64,000 bases of DNA from an uncultured Hyphomonas sp. Its GTDB lineage: Bacteria; Pseudomonadota; Alphaproteobacteria; Caulobacterales; Hyphomonadaceae. The notes under the pieces are model-generated. The model saw only the letters and a program-made list of their open reading frames with translations. It had not been told where the DNA came from and made no database searches. A program made the position numbers and the translations under genes. The DNA lies in the NCBI RefSeq assembly GCF_963675305.1, contig NZ_OY776147.1:744001-808000 (forward strand). Reading direction: 5' to 3'. This document shows positions 54,559-63,438 of the stretch, piece after piece. Within the stretch, counting starts at the first letter, position 1. Every line of letters begins with the position of its first letter.

Positions 54559-55908
54559 TTACTTGATTGCGATCAGTTTGGCATCGTCTGTCAGGATAAA
54601 GAGCTTATCCTGCGCGGCGATGGGTTCGAGGTAGACGCGGTCTCCCAGCTTCAAAGAGCCGACTTCCTCTCCGGTCTGGGGAGAGAACGCAAGCAGCCGT
54701 CCGGTCGAGGAGACAACCAGCACCCGGTCGGAGGCAACCACCGGGCCGGAATAGGAGATACGCTTCTTCTTTTTCTCTTCCTTCTCGAACTGCTGCAACT
54801 GGACGACCCAGTAGACTTCGCCGGAAGTTGAGTTGAGACAGGCCAGCTGACCATCCGTTCCGATCACGAACATCTGCTCGCCGGTCACGGCCGGGGCCTG
54901 GACGGAACCGATCTGCTTGGACCAGACGCGCTGGCCGCTGCGTCCGTCGATGGCGATCGTGATGCCCGACTGGCTGGACGCGAAGACGAGCCCGCCGGCG
55001 AGGACCGGGCGCGAACCAATGTCATTGATCTCGGAGATCGGCGTAAACCGGCCCGCCTGCGAAATCGCGTCGGTCCAGAGGCGGCGGCCATTGGAGGCGA
55101 GATAGGCAATCACTTCGCCGGAGGAGTACGGCGCAATGACGAAGTCTTCCACAGCGGCCGGGCTCGGGCTGCCGAGCACGCGGGCCGTTTCGGAAATCGC
55201 CTGGTCGGACCATTCGACTTCGCCGTCGTCCATTGCCAGCGCGAAGATCTCGTTATTGTTCGACTCGACGAAGATCCGGCCATCCTTGATGGTCGGTGCG
55301 CCGGTCATGGGCGCGTTCATCGGGTTCTTCCACTTTTCCTCACCGGTGCTGGCATCCAGGGCGGTGACATAGCCGAAGCCGGACGAGACGATCAGCGAGT
55401 CGCCATCGACCGCCAGTCCGCCGCCGAGTGCGGCCTTGTCCCGCTTGGACAGGCCTTTCAGCTTCTTGCGCCACAGCGTGCGGCCGCTGGAAATATCCGT
55501 CGCGACGACTTCCTGGCCCGCGTCGAGCGTATAGATCGTGGTTGTGCTGGCGACGGGCGGCGTGGACAGGGCGGATTTCTTCCCGGACCCTTTGCCGACA
55601 TTGGTGCGCCAGGCGACCGTGAGCGTTTCAGCTGCCTTGATATGGCCAATGACCTTTTCGGCATTCGCGCCAGCCTGTGTCCAGCTTTCCAGCGTCTGCG
55701 CCGGGGGCAGGGTGATTTCCTGGGTGGCGAGTTCCGGGTTCGCCTCGATCTTGTCGTCGGACAGGACCATCGTGATCCGCCCGGCCTTTTCGGCCTCTGC
55801 CAGTTCCTTGGCCTTGCCGCCGCCGAAGCTGGGAAGGCTCGAACAGGCGGTCAGGCCGAGGATGCCAAGCGCGGCACCGGCCAGCAGGTACTTGCGGGTT
55901 GGGGTCAT
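54559..55908 (-). CDS. bamB: Outer-membrane assembly lipoprotein BamB
   Basis: BamB is a WD-like beta-propeller lipoprotein of the BAM complex. The 449-residue product has a lipoprotein signal (L-T-A-C, Cys22) and the propeller repeats with recurring G-x-V-x-A-x-D-x-x-x-G-x-x-x-W motifs (for example Y-V-T-A-L-D-A-S-T-G-E-E-K-W). Its start overlaps the stop of the YfgM-like gene by four bases. The order YfgM-like, bamB, der is conserved in many Proteobacteria and supports the call. Confidence 0.93.
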   Translation of the reverse strand: MTPTRKYLLAGAALGILGLTACSSLPSFGGGKAKELAEAEKAGRITMVLSDDKIEANPELATQEITLPPAQTLESWTQAGANAEKVIGHIKAAETLTVAWRTNVGKGSGKKSALSTPPVASTTTIYTLDAGQEVVATDISSGRTLWRKKLKGLSKRDKAALGGGLAVDGDSLIVSSGFGYVTALDASTGEEKWKNPMNAPMTGAPTIKDGRIFVESNNNEIFALAMDDGEVEWSDQAISETARVLGSPSPAAVEDFVIAPYSSGEVIAYLASNGRRLWTDAISQAGRFTPISEINDIGSRPVLAGGLVFASSQSGITIAIDGRSGQRVWSKQIGSVQAPAVTGEQMFVIGTDGQLACLNSTSGEVYWVVQLQQFEKEEKKKKRISYSGPVVASDRVLVVSSTGRLLAFSPQTGEEVGSLKLGDRVYLEPIAAQDKLFILTDDAKLIAIK

Positions 55909-56627
55909 TGGCCGGTCTCCTCGGTGGTTTCGGACGCGTCGGCAGGGGCAGCCTCTTCAGCGGGGGCTGCCTCGCCAGTGTCTGCCGGGATCGGGATTGC
56001 GGCGAGCGCAATTTCAGACCGGCGGATCACGCCCTGAGGGGCGGCGGCATCAAATTTCAGGCGGTTATAGGCAGTCCGCGCGCGGGCGGCGTCGCCTTCT
56101 GCATAAGCCTTTGCGGCGATCAGTTCGCGGGAGAGGGCGCCGAGCGCGGTTTCCTCTTCCTTCATGTCGCCAAGCATGGCTTCGAGTTCGGTGAGCGACA
56201 GCGTGTCTGCTTTGGCATAGGCGGCTTTGAGCAGGGCCACGCGCTCGAACGGCGAGCCATCCGCCTTGCCGGCCGTTTCCAGCACATCGGTGGCGCCGGC
56301 CACGTCGCCGCTGCCTTCATACAGGGTCTGGGCCAGGTAGTTTGCCGCCAGCGGGGACAGGCTGGACTCCTCATCGACCAGTTCCCGGAAGCCGGTCTGG
56401 GCCTCGGCATAGTCGCCTTCGATCAGCTGGGTTTCAGCTGTCTCGAAGGCCTGGGCCCGTTCCGCGCGGAGTTTGGCGAAATGCGGGGTGATGACGAACT
56501 CGTTCAGCGCAACTGCGCCAATCAGAAGCGCCGCGCCGCCGTAAACAAACAGGCGATACCGCTTCCAGACGGTTTCGATCTTGTCCTGGCGTAGGCTTTC
56601 GTCGACTTCTTCAAAAATGTCGCTCAA
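55905..56627 (-). CDS. YfgM-like membrane-anchored TPR protein
   Basis: The 240-residue product has an N-terminal cytoplasmic stretch, one membrane helix (about residues 27-48, F-V-Y-G-G-A-A-L-L-I-G-A-V-A-L) and an extracytoplasmic helical repeat domain of the TPR type. An acidic Ala/Glu-rich tail follows. In E. coli YfgM is a periplasmic partner of the SecYEG translocon with PpiD. The four-base overlap with bamB shows coupled translation. Confidence 0.85.
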   Translation of the reverse strand: MSDIFEEVDESLRQDKIETVWKRYRLFVYGGAALLIGAVALNEFVITPHFAKLRAERAQAFETAETQLIEGDYAEAQTGFRELVDEESSLSPLAANYLAQTLYEGSGDVAGATDVLETAGKADGSPFERVALLKAAYAKADTLSLTELEAMLGDMKEEETALGALSRELIAAKAYAEGDAARARTAYNRLKFDAAAPQGVIRRSEIALAAIPIPADTGEAAPAEEAAPADASETTEETGQ

Positions 56628-56711
56628 GGGGCCGCTCCGGTCGGGGGTCAGAATTATTGCGGGAACCTAGACGCCGCCGCCGCTGGCTGCAACGTGCCAG
56701 CGCTGTTCTGG

Positions 56712-57533
56712 TCAAGGTTTTCGCAGGGTGTAGGTTTCGGCTTTTCCGGGGAAATTACGGCTCCGGACGTCTTCGGCAAAGGCCTTCACGGCTGTTTCGG
56801 TCTCCGAGCGCAGATCTGCGTAGCGGCGGACGAATTTCGGCGCCCAGTCAAACAGGCCCAGCATGTCCTGGGCAACCAGGACCTGGCCGTCGCAGGCGGC
56901 CGAGGCGCCGATACCGATCGTGGGGCAGCTTACTTCGGCCGTAATCTCGGCGGCGAGGTCTTCGGCAACCCCTTCGATCACGATGGCGAAGGCCCCGGCG
57001 CGGTCGGCGGCGCGGGCTTCGTTGATGACGATTTCGCGTTCGGTTTCGGTCCGGCCCTTGGCGCGGAATCCCCCGTCAACATTGATCGCCTGCGGGCGCA
57101 GACCGACATGGCCCATGACCGGGATGCCACGCTCGACGAGGTGGGCGATCTGCTTGGCGGCATAGGCGCCGCTCTCGATCTTCACGGCCTGGCAGCCGGT
57201 TTCCTTCATGATCCGCACTGCGTTCAGGAAAGCCTGGTCCTCGCTGGTTTCGTAGCTGCCGAAGGGCATGTCGACGACAACGAAAGCCTGCTCGGACCCG
57301 CGCATCACGGCCTGGCCGTGGAGGATCATCATTTCCATCGTCACGCCGACTGTGGAGGGCAGGCCGTGGACGACCATGCCGAGGCTGTCGCCGACGAGGA
57401 GCATGTCCACATGCGGGTCCATCAGCTCGGCCATCGGTGCGTCATAGGCTGTCAGCATGACCAGCGGCGTGTTGCCCTTGGCCTTGGCGATGTCCTTGAC
57501 GGTCTTTCGGGTGATCTTGGTTTGCTTTGACAT
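56712..57533 (-). CDS. panB: 3-methyl-2-oxobutanoate hydroxymethyltransferase
   Basis: PanB makes ketopantoate for coenzyme A synthesis. The ATG at 57533 gives 273 residues starting S-K-Q-T-K-I-T-R-K-T-V-K-D-I. The active-site segments are present: L-T-A-Y-D-A-P-M-A, V-G-D-S-L-G-M-V, M-P-F-G-S-Y-E and G-H-V-G-L-R-P-Q. An in-frame TTG twelve codons earlier could start a longer form. The gene is in line with the YfgM-bamB-der run but 85 bases upstream of it. It is probably a separate unit. Confidence 0.95.
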   Translation of the reverse strand: MSKQTKITRKTVKDIAKAKGNTPLVMLTAYDAPMAELMDPHVDMLLVGDSLGMVVHGLPSTVGVTMEMMILHGQAVMRGSEQAFVVVDMPFGSYETSEDQAFLNAVRIMKETGCQAVKIESGAYAAKQIAHLVERGIPVMGHVGLRPQAINVDGGFRAKGRTETEREIVINEARAADRAGAFAIVIEGVAEDLAAEITAEVSCPTIGIGASAACDGQVLVAQDMLGLFDWAPKFVRRYADLRSETETAVKAFAEDVRSRNFPGKAETYTLRKP

Positions 57534-57620
57534 GCGCTGCGGCTTATCCGCTCCGGCAGGCGCGGGCAAGAATTCCTTCTGGGATTACAAGGAGTTTATC
57601 CGGGAGTTTATCTGCCAGAC

Positions 57621-58202
57621 TCAGCCTGGAATGACGGGAACGCCGATCAGGAGCCTGTGCAGGTACATGACAAAGGCCCCATAGAGGACAATGCCGCCGA
57701 TCACGGAGACGATATCGGCCCAGAGTTTCGTCGGCGTATCCGGCGCCGGGCCATTGTCACCGCGCCGCTTCACCATGACCCGGTCGAAGATCGCATAGGT
57801 CAGGAAGGCGGTGAACAGGATGAAGGCGTTCAGCTGGCCGGTGGCGAAAAAGTGCCCCAGCGCCCACAGCTTCACGGCCACCAGCATCGGGTGCTTTGCC
57901 CATTTCTTGATCCGGCCGGCCGGCAGCTGTGAGGCCACCAGCAGGATGAAGGCCGGCGGCATCAGGGCGAAATTGACATGCTTGCCCCAGCTCGGCGGGG
58001 GGTAGACGAGGCCCATGCCGCGGGTTTCGTTGAAGCCGACACAGATCAGGAAAAAACCGATGATGGAGACGAATGTGTAGGCCCCCATATAGGGCCCGTA
58101 TCCCATCTTCTGCTTGAGGTCCTTGCCAGGTTCCCGCGAGCGCACGGCCGAAAAGACGTGCGCGCCGAAAAAGATCACCAGACCGAGAATGAATAACGCC
58201 AT
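57621..58202 (-). CDS. NnrU family membrane protein
   Basis: The 193-residue product has about six hydrophobic helices. It matches NnrU: V-F-S-A-V-R-S-R-E-P-G near residue 20, G-H-F-F-A-T-G-Q-L near 118 and K-W-A-K-H-P-M-L-V near 100. NnrU is linked to denitrification in some species, but the family is broad and includes membrane methyltransferase-like and isomerase-like proteins. No denitrification genes are nearby, so a role in NO metabolism is not supported here. It is divergent from the mddA-like gene. Confidence 0.85.
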   Translation of the reverse strand: MALFILGLVIFFGAHVFSAVRSREPGKDLKQKMGYGPYMGAYTFVSIIGFFLICVGFNETRGMGLVYPPPSWGKHVNFALMPPAFILLVASQLPAGRIKKWAKHPMLVAVKLWALGHFFATGQLNAFILFTAFLTYAIFDRVMVKRRGDNGPAPDTPTKLWADIVSVIGGIVLYGAFVMYLHRLLIGVPVIPG

Positions 58203-58401
58203 GACGGAGGCCCTCCCTTGCGGGGCACACTAAGGCGGCTTGATGGGCGCGGAAAGGGAATCTTTGCCGAAGTCCGCGGTTTGCGATACTGTTCCGTTTC
58301 CCAGAGACCGGCGTCTGCCGGGGAATCTTCCTCGAGACCGTTGTAGCGATTTTCGCCTTTGTCTGCCCTGCCGGGGCGGATCAGCTGGACGGGAGCTCGT
58401 C

Positions 58402-59157
58402 ATGTCTGGAATTCTTACGGCACTGTAGAGTGCCATTTGCTACGTCATCTTCTTTTTGACGTTCCTTTACGCCATCGGTTTTGTCGAAAACGCTGTTGTG
58501 CCAAAAACAATCGACAGCGGAACGCCGGGTCCACTCATCCCATCCCTGCTGATCAACGCCGTCCTGCTAAGCGTTTTCGCCGTCCAGCACAGCCTCATGG
58601 CCCGGCCGAAATTCAAGGCCGCCTGGACAAGAATTGTCCTGCAGCCGGCAGAGCGGAGCACCTATGTCCTGTTCACCAGCCTGGCCCTGATCCTGTTGTT
58701 CTGGTTCTGGCAGCCCATGCCCCAGACCATGTGGGAAATACAGGGAGGCCTGGCGCAATTCCTGTTTGTCTTGTCGCTGCTCGGCTGGGCCACGGTCCTG
58801 GTCAGCACGTTCCTGATCAGCCACTTCCATCTTTTCGGCCTGCATCAGGGCTTTGCCCGGATGATGGGATATGATCCTTCGGGCGGTCCGTTCGTGACGC
58901 CGCTGTTCTATAAATATATCCGTCACCCGATCTATGCGGGTTTCATCATCGCCTTCTGGTCAGCCCCGGTCATGAGCTTGGGCCATCTTGTATTCGCTGT
59001 TGCGACAACCGGCTATATCCTGATCGGCATCTGGTTCGAGGAACGCGACCTGACCACGCATTTCGGTGAGCGCTACACGCTGTACCAGAAGGATGTCGGG
59101 ATGCTTGTGCCGAAAGTCGGACGGGGCGGCCGGGGCCACTCGCCGAAGGTGGAATAG
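58402..59157 (+). pseudogene. mddA: MddA-like methanethiol S-methyltransferase interrupted by an amber codon
   Basis: The ATG at 58402 has GGGAG seven bases upstream. It starts M-S-G-I-L-T-A-L, then TAG at 58426-58428, then S-A-I-C-Y-V-I-F-F-L-T-F-L-Y-A-I-G-F-V in the same frame. Homologues, as I recall them, have a continuous N-terminus with Tyr at about this place, so TAC or TAT to TAG is the likely mutation. After the stop the frame is intact to the end, with about five membrane helices and the family segments F-A-V-Q-H-S-L-M-A-R, E-R-S-T-Y-V-L and R-H-P-I-Y-A-G-F. Restarting at TTG 58456 could give a shorter protein, but no ribosome-binding site supports it. Confidence 0.65.
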
Positions 59158-59166
59158 GGCCGGGGC

Positions 59167-59409
59167 TTATTCGCCGTCCTTGATCCAGACTTCGACCTGG
59201 CCTTTCAGCTTCAGGGTCAGCGGTTTGCCCTTGCGGTCGAGCGCCTTGCCGGCGGCGACTTTGATCCAGCCTTCGGAGATGCAGTACTCCTCGACATTGG
59301 TTTTTTCCGTGCCGTTGAAACGTACGCCGATCTCCTTCTGGAGGAGCTCCGGATCGTGGAACGGGCTGTCGGGGTCGACGCAGAGGCGGTCAGGAAGCTG
59401 GTCAGTCAT
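59167..59409 (-). CDS. DUF3297 family protein
   Basis: The ATG at 59409 gives 80 residues starting T-D-Q-L-P-D-R-L-C-V-D-P-D-S-P. The rest matches DUF3297: I-G-V-R-F-N-G-T-E-K-T-N-V-E-E-Y-C-I-S-E-G-W-I-K-V and A-L-D-R-K-G-K-P-L-T-L-K-L-K-G. The function is unknown. The family is small, cytoplasmic and widespread in Proteobacteria. Confidence 0.88.
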   Translation of the reverse strand: MTDQLPDRLCVDPDSPFHDPELLQKEIGVRFNGTEKTNVEEYCISEGWIKVAAGKALDRKGKPLTLKLKGQVEVWIKDGE

Positions 59410-59725
59410 GGCAGCGGTTTTAGCGCGGGCCGCGCTCACGGCAAGAGGGAGCAGTCAGGCAAAGGTTTCTGCCAGCACGTGAGACACCCGTGAAGGCGCC
59501 TGACGGGGGTGAGATTTTGGCCGGACGAGGCCGCGTCAGCCTTTCCCGCTCCTGGGCGCCGCGCTGCAGTGCCCTCAACAGAGGGGGGTGTGTTTTCATG
59601 GGGGAAGGAACCTGCCTGTCCGACATGTTAAACAGATGCTTAACCAAGCCGGCAAATTCACGCCCGGAATCCACTGAAGATTAGGGTTTCCCGTCTAGTC
59701 AGGAAAGACCAGACCGGCGGAAAGA
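59410..59725. other. Intergenic region without a supported gene
   Basis: The stretch holds the upstream regions of the DUF3297 gene and of the GGDEF-EAL gene. A TTAA-N8-TTAA word at 59628-59643 is close to, but not the same as, the CtrA box (spacing of seven). No hairpin with a T-run and no convincing small gene was found. Confidence 0.35.
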
Positions 59726-61735
59726 ATGCTCAAGAGAACCAACATCAATACCTACCGGAAGATGCTGCAAAACGCACGCACCCCGGAAGAAGCTGTGATG
59801 ATGGAGCAGTTGCGGGCCATCTCGCAGAATATTCCGTCGCTTTACCTGATGCTGACGGTCGCGGTTATTTCTCTCGGCTTCACCTTCCTGGGTGAGGCGC
59901 CGACAGCATTGACCCTGGGTGTGCCGGTTCTGTTTATCATACTGAGCATTGTCCGGCTCAGCTTCTGGAAATTTGGCGGCAGCCGGCTGCTTGAGCCGGA
60001 CGAAGCCCGCAAAAAGCTGCTTCAGATTGAACTTCTGACAGCGGGGCTGTTCCTGATCCTCGGCGCGTGGGTCTGGAGCCTGCTGCCCTATGCCAACGCC
60101 CAAGAGCGGCTTTATCTCTCTTTCTTTACCGCCTTTACCGGCGCTTCCTCGACCATTTGCGGGATCTCACGGCCACGTCTGGTCGGCGTTTGCCTGTTCA
60201 TGACGCTCGGCGTGTTCTGCCTACTGTTCTACAACTGGTACGAGCGATTTTATCTGTATGCGACCATTCAGCTTGCCGTGACCTATCTGGTCTTTTTCAT
60301 GGCCTCGCAGACCTACAAATTGCGGCTGGCGCAATCTGTCGTGCTGCTGAACCGGCTCAATGCGGAAAACCGGCGCTCGACGGCACTTGCCGATACAAAC
60401 CAGTCCATGGCCCTGACAGATATGCTGACCGGGTTGCCGAACCGCCGGCAGTTCTTCCAGGATGTCGACGCAGCCTATGATCCGTCCAGAGACAAGGAAT
60501 TGCCGGTTGTTGGCCTGATCGACCTTGATGGTTTCAAGCCGATCAATGATGTGTTCGGGCACACAGCCGGGGATGCGGTGCTGGTTGAAACAGCCAAACG
60601 CCTGAAACAGATTCTCGGCAACAAGGCGAGCGTGGCCCGGCTGGGCGGGGATGAGTTTGCCTATATCCTGCCCAAGATGGTGAGCCAGAAAGAGGCCAAG
60701 CGGATCGCGCAGCAGATCGTCAATGCAATGAACGAGCCTGTGCGCCTGCCCACCCGGGACACAAGCCGGGTTTCCGCCTCGGTTGGATATTCCTCGCGCG
60801 AGTTTCCCGTGAAGTCAGCACGCGACCTGATGGAGCAGGCAGATTTCGCGCTGTTCCGCGCAAAGGAGCACAAGGTGGGGCAGGCGATCGAGTTTTCCGC
60901 CCGTCATGCCGAATCCCAGATACGGGAGGCAATCGTCCACCAGGCGCTGAAGAAGGCAGATCTCGACAAGGAGCTGCACCTGGTGTTCCAGCCGATCGTC
61001 AATTCGACCGACGGCGAGATCACCCGTTGTGAGGCGCTGGCCCGCTGGGACAGCCCGGAACTGGGCTCCGTTCCGCCGATGGAATTTGTTGCGATTGCCG
61101 AGAAGATGGGCATGACCCAGCAGCTGACCCGCGTGGTGGTGCGCCGGGCGCTGGAATATCTGCGGATCTGCCCGGAACTGCCGTCGCTGTCGGTGAACCT
61201 GTCGGCGCAAGATATTATCAGCCGGGAAACGAGCGATGCGCTGGTGGCGATGATCCTTGCCGAGCCGGAAAATGTGCGCCATCGCCTGGTTCTTGAAGTC
61301 ACAGAGTCCTCGCTGCTGAACGATATGGAAGAGGCGCGCTACAATCTCATGAAGTTCCGCTTCCTGGGGCTGAAGATTGCGCTCGACGATTTCGGCACGG
61401 GCTATTCCTCGTTGCGCTACCTGCAGGACCTGGAATTCGACATCGTGAAGATCGACCGCAGCTTTGGCGCGGCAATCAATACGGCCGCCCGTGGCCTCGG
61501 CCTGGTGGCGACCATTCAGCATTTGTGCCGGTCGCTCGCCATCGAGTGTATCATCGAAGGGATCGAAACGCGCGAGCAGCTGGAAACCGCGCGCAGTGCC
61601 GGTTGCCGTCTGGTCCAGGGCTATCTCTATTCCCGGCCATTGAGCGCCAGCGATCTGCACGCCTATCTGATCGGCGAGAAAAGCTTCCCGGCCTATCGCC
61701 AGCTGCTGGAAGACGGCACCCGCGACGTTGCCTGA
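59726..61735 (+). CDS. Membrane-bound GGDEF-EAL protein (diguanylate cyclase / c-di-GMP phosphodiesterase)
   Basis: The 669-residue product has about six membrane helices in residues 35-195. The GGDEF domain has the intact signature L-G-G-D-E-F at 306-311 and D-M-L-T-G-L-P-N-R before it. The EAL domain is intact, with E-A-L at 436-438, D-D-F-G-T-G-Y-S-S-L and the E-G-I-E-T loop. The inhibitory R-x-x-D site five residues before GGDEF is absent. Both activities are possible; which dominates cannot be told. GGAAAG precedes the ATG. It may tie surface-glycan output or motility to c-di-GMP. Confidence 0.95.
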   Translation: MLKRTNINTYRKMLQNARTPEEAVMMEQLRAISQNIPSLYLMLTVAVISLGFTFLGEAPTALTLGVPVLFIILSIVRLSFWKFGGSRLLEPDEARKKLLQIELLTAGLFLILGAWVWSLLPYANAQERLYLSFFTAFTGASSTICGISRPRLVGVCLFMTLGVFCLLFYNWYERFYLYATIQLAVTYLVFFMASQTYKLRLAQSVVLLNRLNAENRRSTALADTNQSMALTDMLTGLPNRRQFFQDVDAAYDPSRDKELPVVGLIDLDGFKPINDVFGHTAGDAVLVETAKRLKQILGNKASVARLGGDEFAYILPKMVSQKEAKRIAQQIVNAMNEPVRLPTRDTSRVSASVGYSSREFPVKSARDLMEQADFALFRAKEHKVGQAIEFSARHAESQIREAIVHQALKKADLDKELHLVFQPIVNSTDGEITRCEALARWDSPELGSVPPMEFVAIAEKMGMTQQLTRVVVRRALEYLRICPELPSLSVNLSAQDIISRETSDALVAMILAEPENVRHRLVLEVTESSLLNDMEEARYNLMKFRFLGLKIALDDFGTGYSSLRYLQDLEFDIVKIDRSFGAAINTAARGLGLVATIQHLCRSLAIECIIEGIETREQLETARSAGCRLVQGYLYSRPLSASDLHAYLIGEKSFPAYRQLLEDGTRDVA

Positions 61736-61863
61736 TACCGGGTTTGGAACACTGGCCTGACCGGATAGTCAGGCGGCTCCGTCGCCTGGCGTTTCCTCGC
61801 GTCATCTCTTGCCGGCCTGCTCCGGCAGGCGCATGCTTCCCGAAAATATAATGGGAGGATTTC

Positions 61864-62718
61864 ATGAAAGACCTGGCAGGCAAGGTTGCCTTCGTTACGG
61901 GCGCCGCTTCGGGCATAGGCCTCGGCATCTCCACCGCCCTGGCGCAGGCCGGCGTGAAGGTGATGATGTGCGACATCGAGAAAGACGCGCTGGACGGTGC
62001 GATCAGTGGACTGAAGCAGACAAATGCCGATGTCGATGGCGTCATTGCCGACGTCTCGCTGAAGGAACAGCTGCAGGCCGCGGCCGATGCCACGATGGAG
62101 CGGTTCGGCCGGGTGGACATTCTGGTCAACAATGCCGGCGTCGGCGGTGGCGGCCGTTATGGCGAATGGACGGATGCCGGCTGGGAGTGGACCATCGGGG
62201 TGAACCTCATGTCCGTGATCTGGGGCATCGAGATCTTTGGCCCGCTGATCGAAGCGCATGGCGACGGCGGGCAGATCGTCTCAACCGCGTCGATCGCCGG
62301 CTTCCTGCCGGTGACGAACCCGCCCTACAATGTCACCAAGTTCGGTGTTGTGGCGCTCAGCGAAGGCCTGCGGACAGAGCTTGAGCCGCGCGGCATCGGT
62401 GTCTCTGTCCTGTGCCCCGGATTCATCCGGACAAAGATCCTGGAGTCTGCCCGCAATGTGCCGGACCGGTTTGCCGGCGCGCGCGACACAACGGGTGAGG
62501 ACGCAAATCTCGACAATTCCGAATTTGCCGAAATGGCGCGCCAGGCCATCGCCCAGGGCATCGACCCGCTCTATGTCGGGGAACTTGTACGTGAGGGGAT
62601 CGAGGGCAACTGGCCCTATATTTTCACTGACAATGAATTCGAGCCGGCCATCATGGAACGGTTCGCCAATGTGAAAGCCGGCTTCGACCGCATCCGCGGC
62701 CGCGTTCCGCGCCACTAA
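61864..62718 (+). CDS. SDR-family NAD(P)-dependent oxidoreductase
   Basis: The 284-residue product has the classical SDR set: T-G-A-A-S-G-I-G-L-G-I at 12-22, N-N-A-G-V near 90, and the catalytic Y-N-V-T-K near 157. The loop before the active Ser region reads I-V-S-T-A-S-I-A-G-F. GGGAGG lies just before the ATG. The substrate is not evident; the closest pattern is that of oxidoreductases acting on small alcohols or hydroxyacyl compounds. Confidence 0.93.
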   Translation: MKDLAGKVAFVTGAASGIGLGISTALAQAGVKVMMCDIEKDALDGAISGLKQTNADVDGVIADVSLKEQLQAAADATMERFGRVDILVNNAGVGGGGRYGEWTDAGWEWTIGVNLMSVIWGIEIFGPLIEAHGDGGQIVSTASIAGFLPVTNPPYNVTKFGVVALSEGLRTELEPRGIGVSVLCPGFIRTKILESARNVPDRFAGARDTTGEDANLDNSEFAEMARQAIAQGIDPLYVGELVREGIEGNWPYIFTDNEFEPAIMERFANVKAGFDRIRGRVPRH

Positions 62719-62799
62719 GCTTGTGCTGTTTCCCCGCAGGTGTTTGTGCTAGCACACAGGCACAACCCCGGATCAACCGGGGGCTCGGGGAGACCAGAC

Positions 62800-63426
62800 A
62801 TGACACTCAAGGCAATCAGCGCCGGCTATGGCCGTACCGGGACGATGTCCCTCAAACTCGCACTGGAACAGCTGGGCCTTGGACCCTGCCACCACATGAT
62901 CGAAGTGATCGGGAATGGCGAGAAACAGGTTCCGCTCTGGAATGACGCGCTGGCCGGCAAGCCGGACTTCGACGCCATCTATCAGGGCTACAGTTCGGCG
63001 GTGGATTGGCCGTCGGCGGCCTTCTGGAAGGAGCTGGCGGATTATTATCCGGACGCGAAGATCATCCTCTCCTCCCGCTCGGCCGAGAGCTGGTACAGCA
63101 GCATTTCCGAAACGATCCTCGCCACCGTCTGGGCACCGGAGACCTGGCCGCCGCAGGCAACCGAATGGTTCAAGATGGTCTCCAAAGTGCTGGAGCGCAG
63201 CTTCGGCCCTGCGAAGACGAAGGACGATCTGATCGCCAACTTCCTTGCGCATGAAGCGGAGGTGAAGGCCGCCATTCCAGCAGACCGCCTGCTGGTGCAT
63301 TCAGCCAAGGATGGCTGGGACCCGCTCTGCGCCTTCCTCGGCGTCCCCGTGCCGGACGGCGATTATCCCCGCACCAACAGCAAGGAAGAATTCTTCCAGC
63401 ACATGACCAAAGCCGACGATATGTAG
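62800..63426 (+). CDS. Sulfotransferase family protein (plant-pathogen-type, Sulfotransfer_4-like)
   Basis: ATG 62800 is used because GGGGAGA lies eight bases upstream. The 208-residue product has G-Y-G-R-T-G-T-M-S-L-K as its PAPS loop and the family segments L-G-P-C-H-H-M-I-E-V and S-S-R-S-A-E-S-W-Y-S-S-I (3'-phosphate site). This is the branch widespread in marine Alphaproteobacteria and fungi. Its acceptor is unknown. It follows an SDR and precedes an acyl-CoA dehydrogenase on the opposite strand, so no pathway is implied. Confidence 0.9.
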   Translation: MTLKAISAGYGRTGTMSLKLALEQLGLGPCHHMIEVIGNGEKQVPLWNDALAGKPDFDAIYQGYSSAVDWPSAAFWKELADYYPDAKIILSSRSAESWYSSISETILATVWAPETWPPQATEWFKMVSKVLERSFGPAKTKDDLIANFLAHEAEVKAAIPADRLLVHSAKDGWDPLCAFLGVPVPDGDYPRTNSKEEFFQHMTKADDM

Positions 63427-63438
63427 GCCCGTACGGGC

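Noticed and set aside
57621..58202. Evidence for denitrification from the NnrU-family gene
   Set aside because: No nitrite, nitric oxide or nitrous oxide reductase gene is nearby, and the family is wider than denitrifiers.
59628..59643. TTAA-N8-TTAA word that looks like a CtrA box upstream of the GGDEF-EAL gene
   Set aside because: The CtrA consensus has a spacing of seven, not eight, and such words are common in AT-rich promoters. Other TTAA words near 35491 and 39775 also have the wrong spacing.
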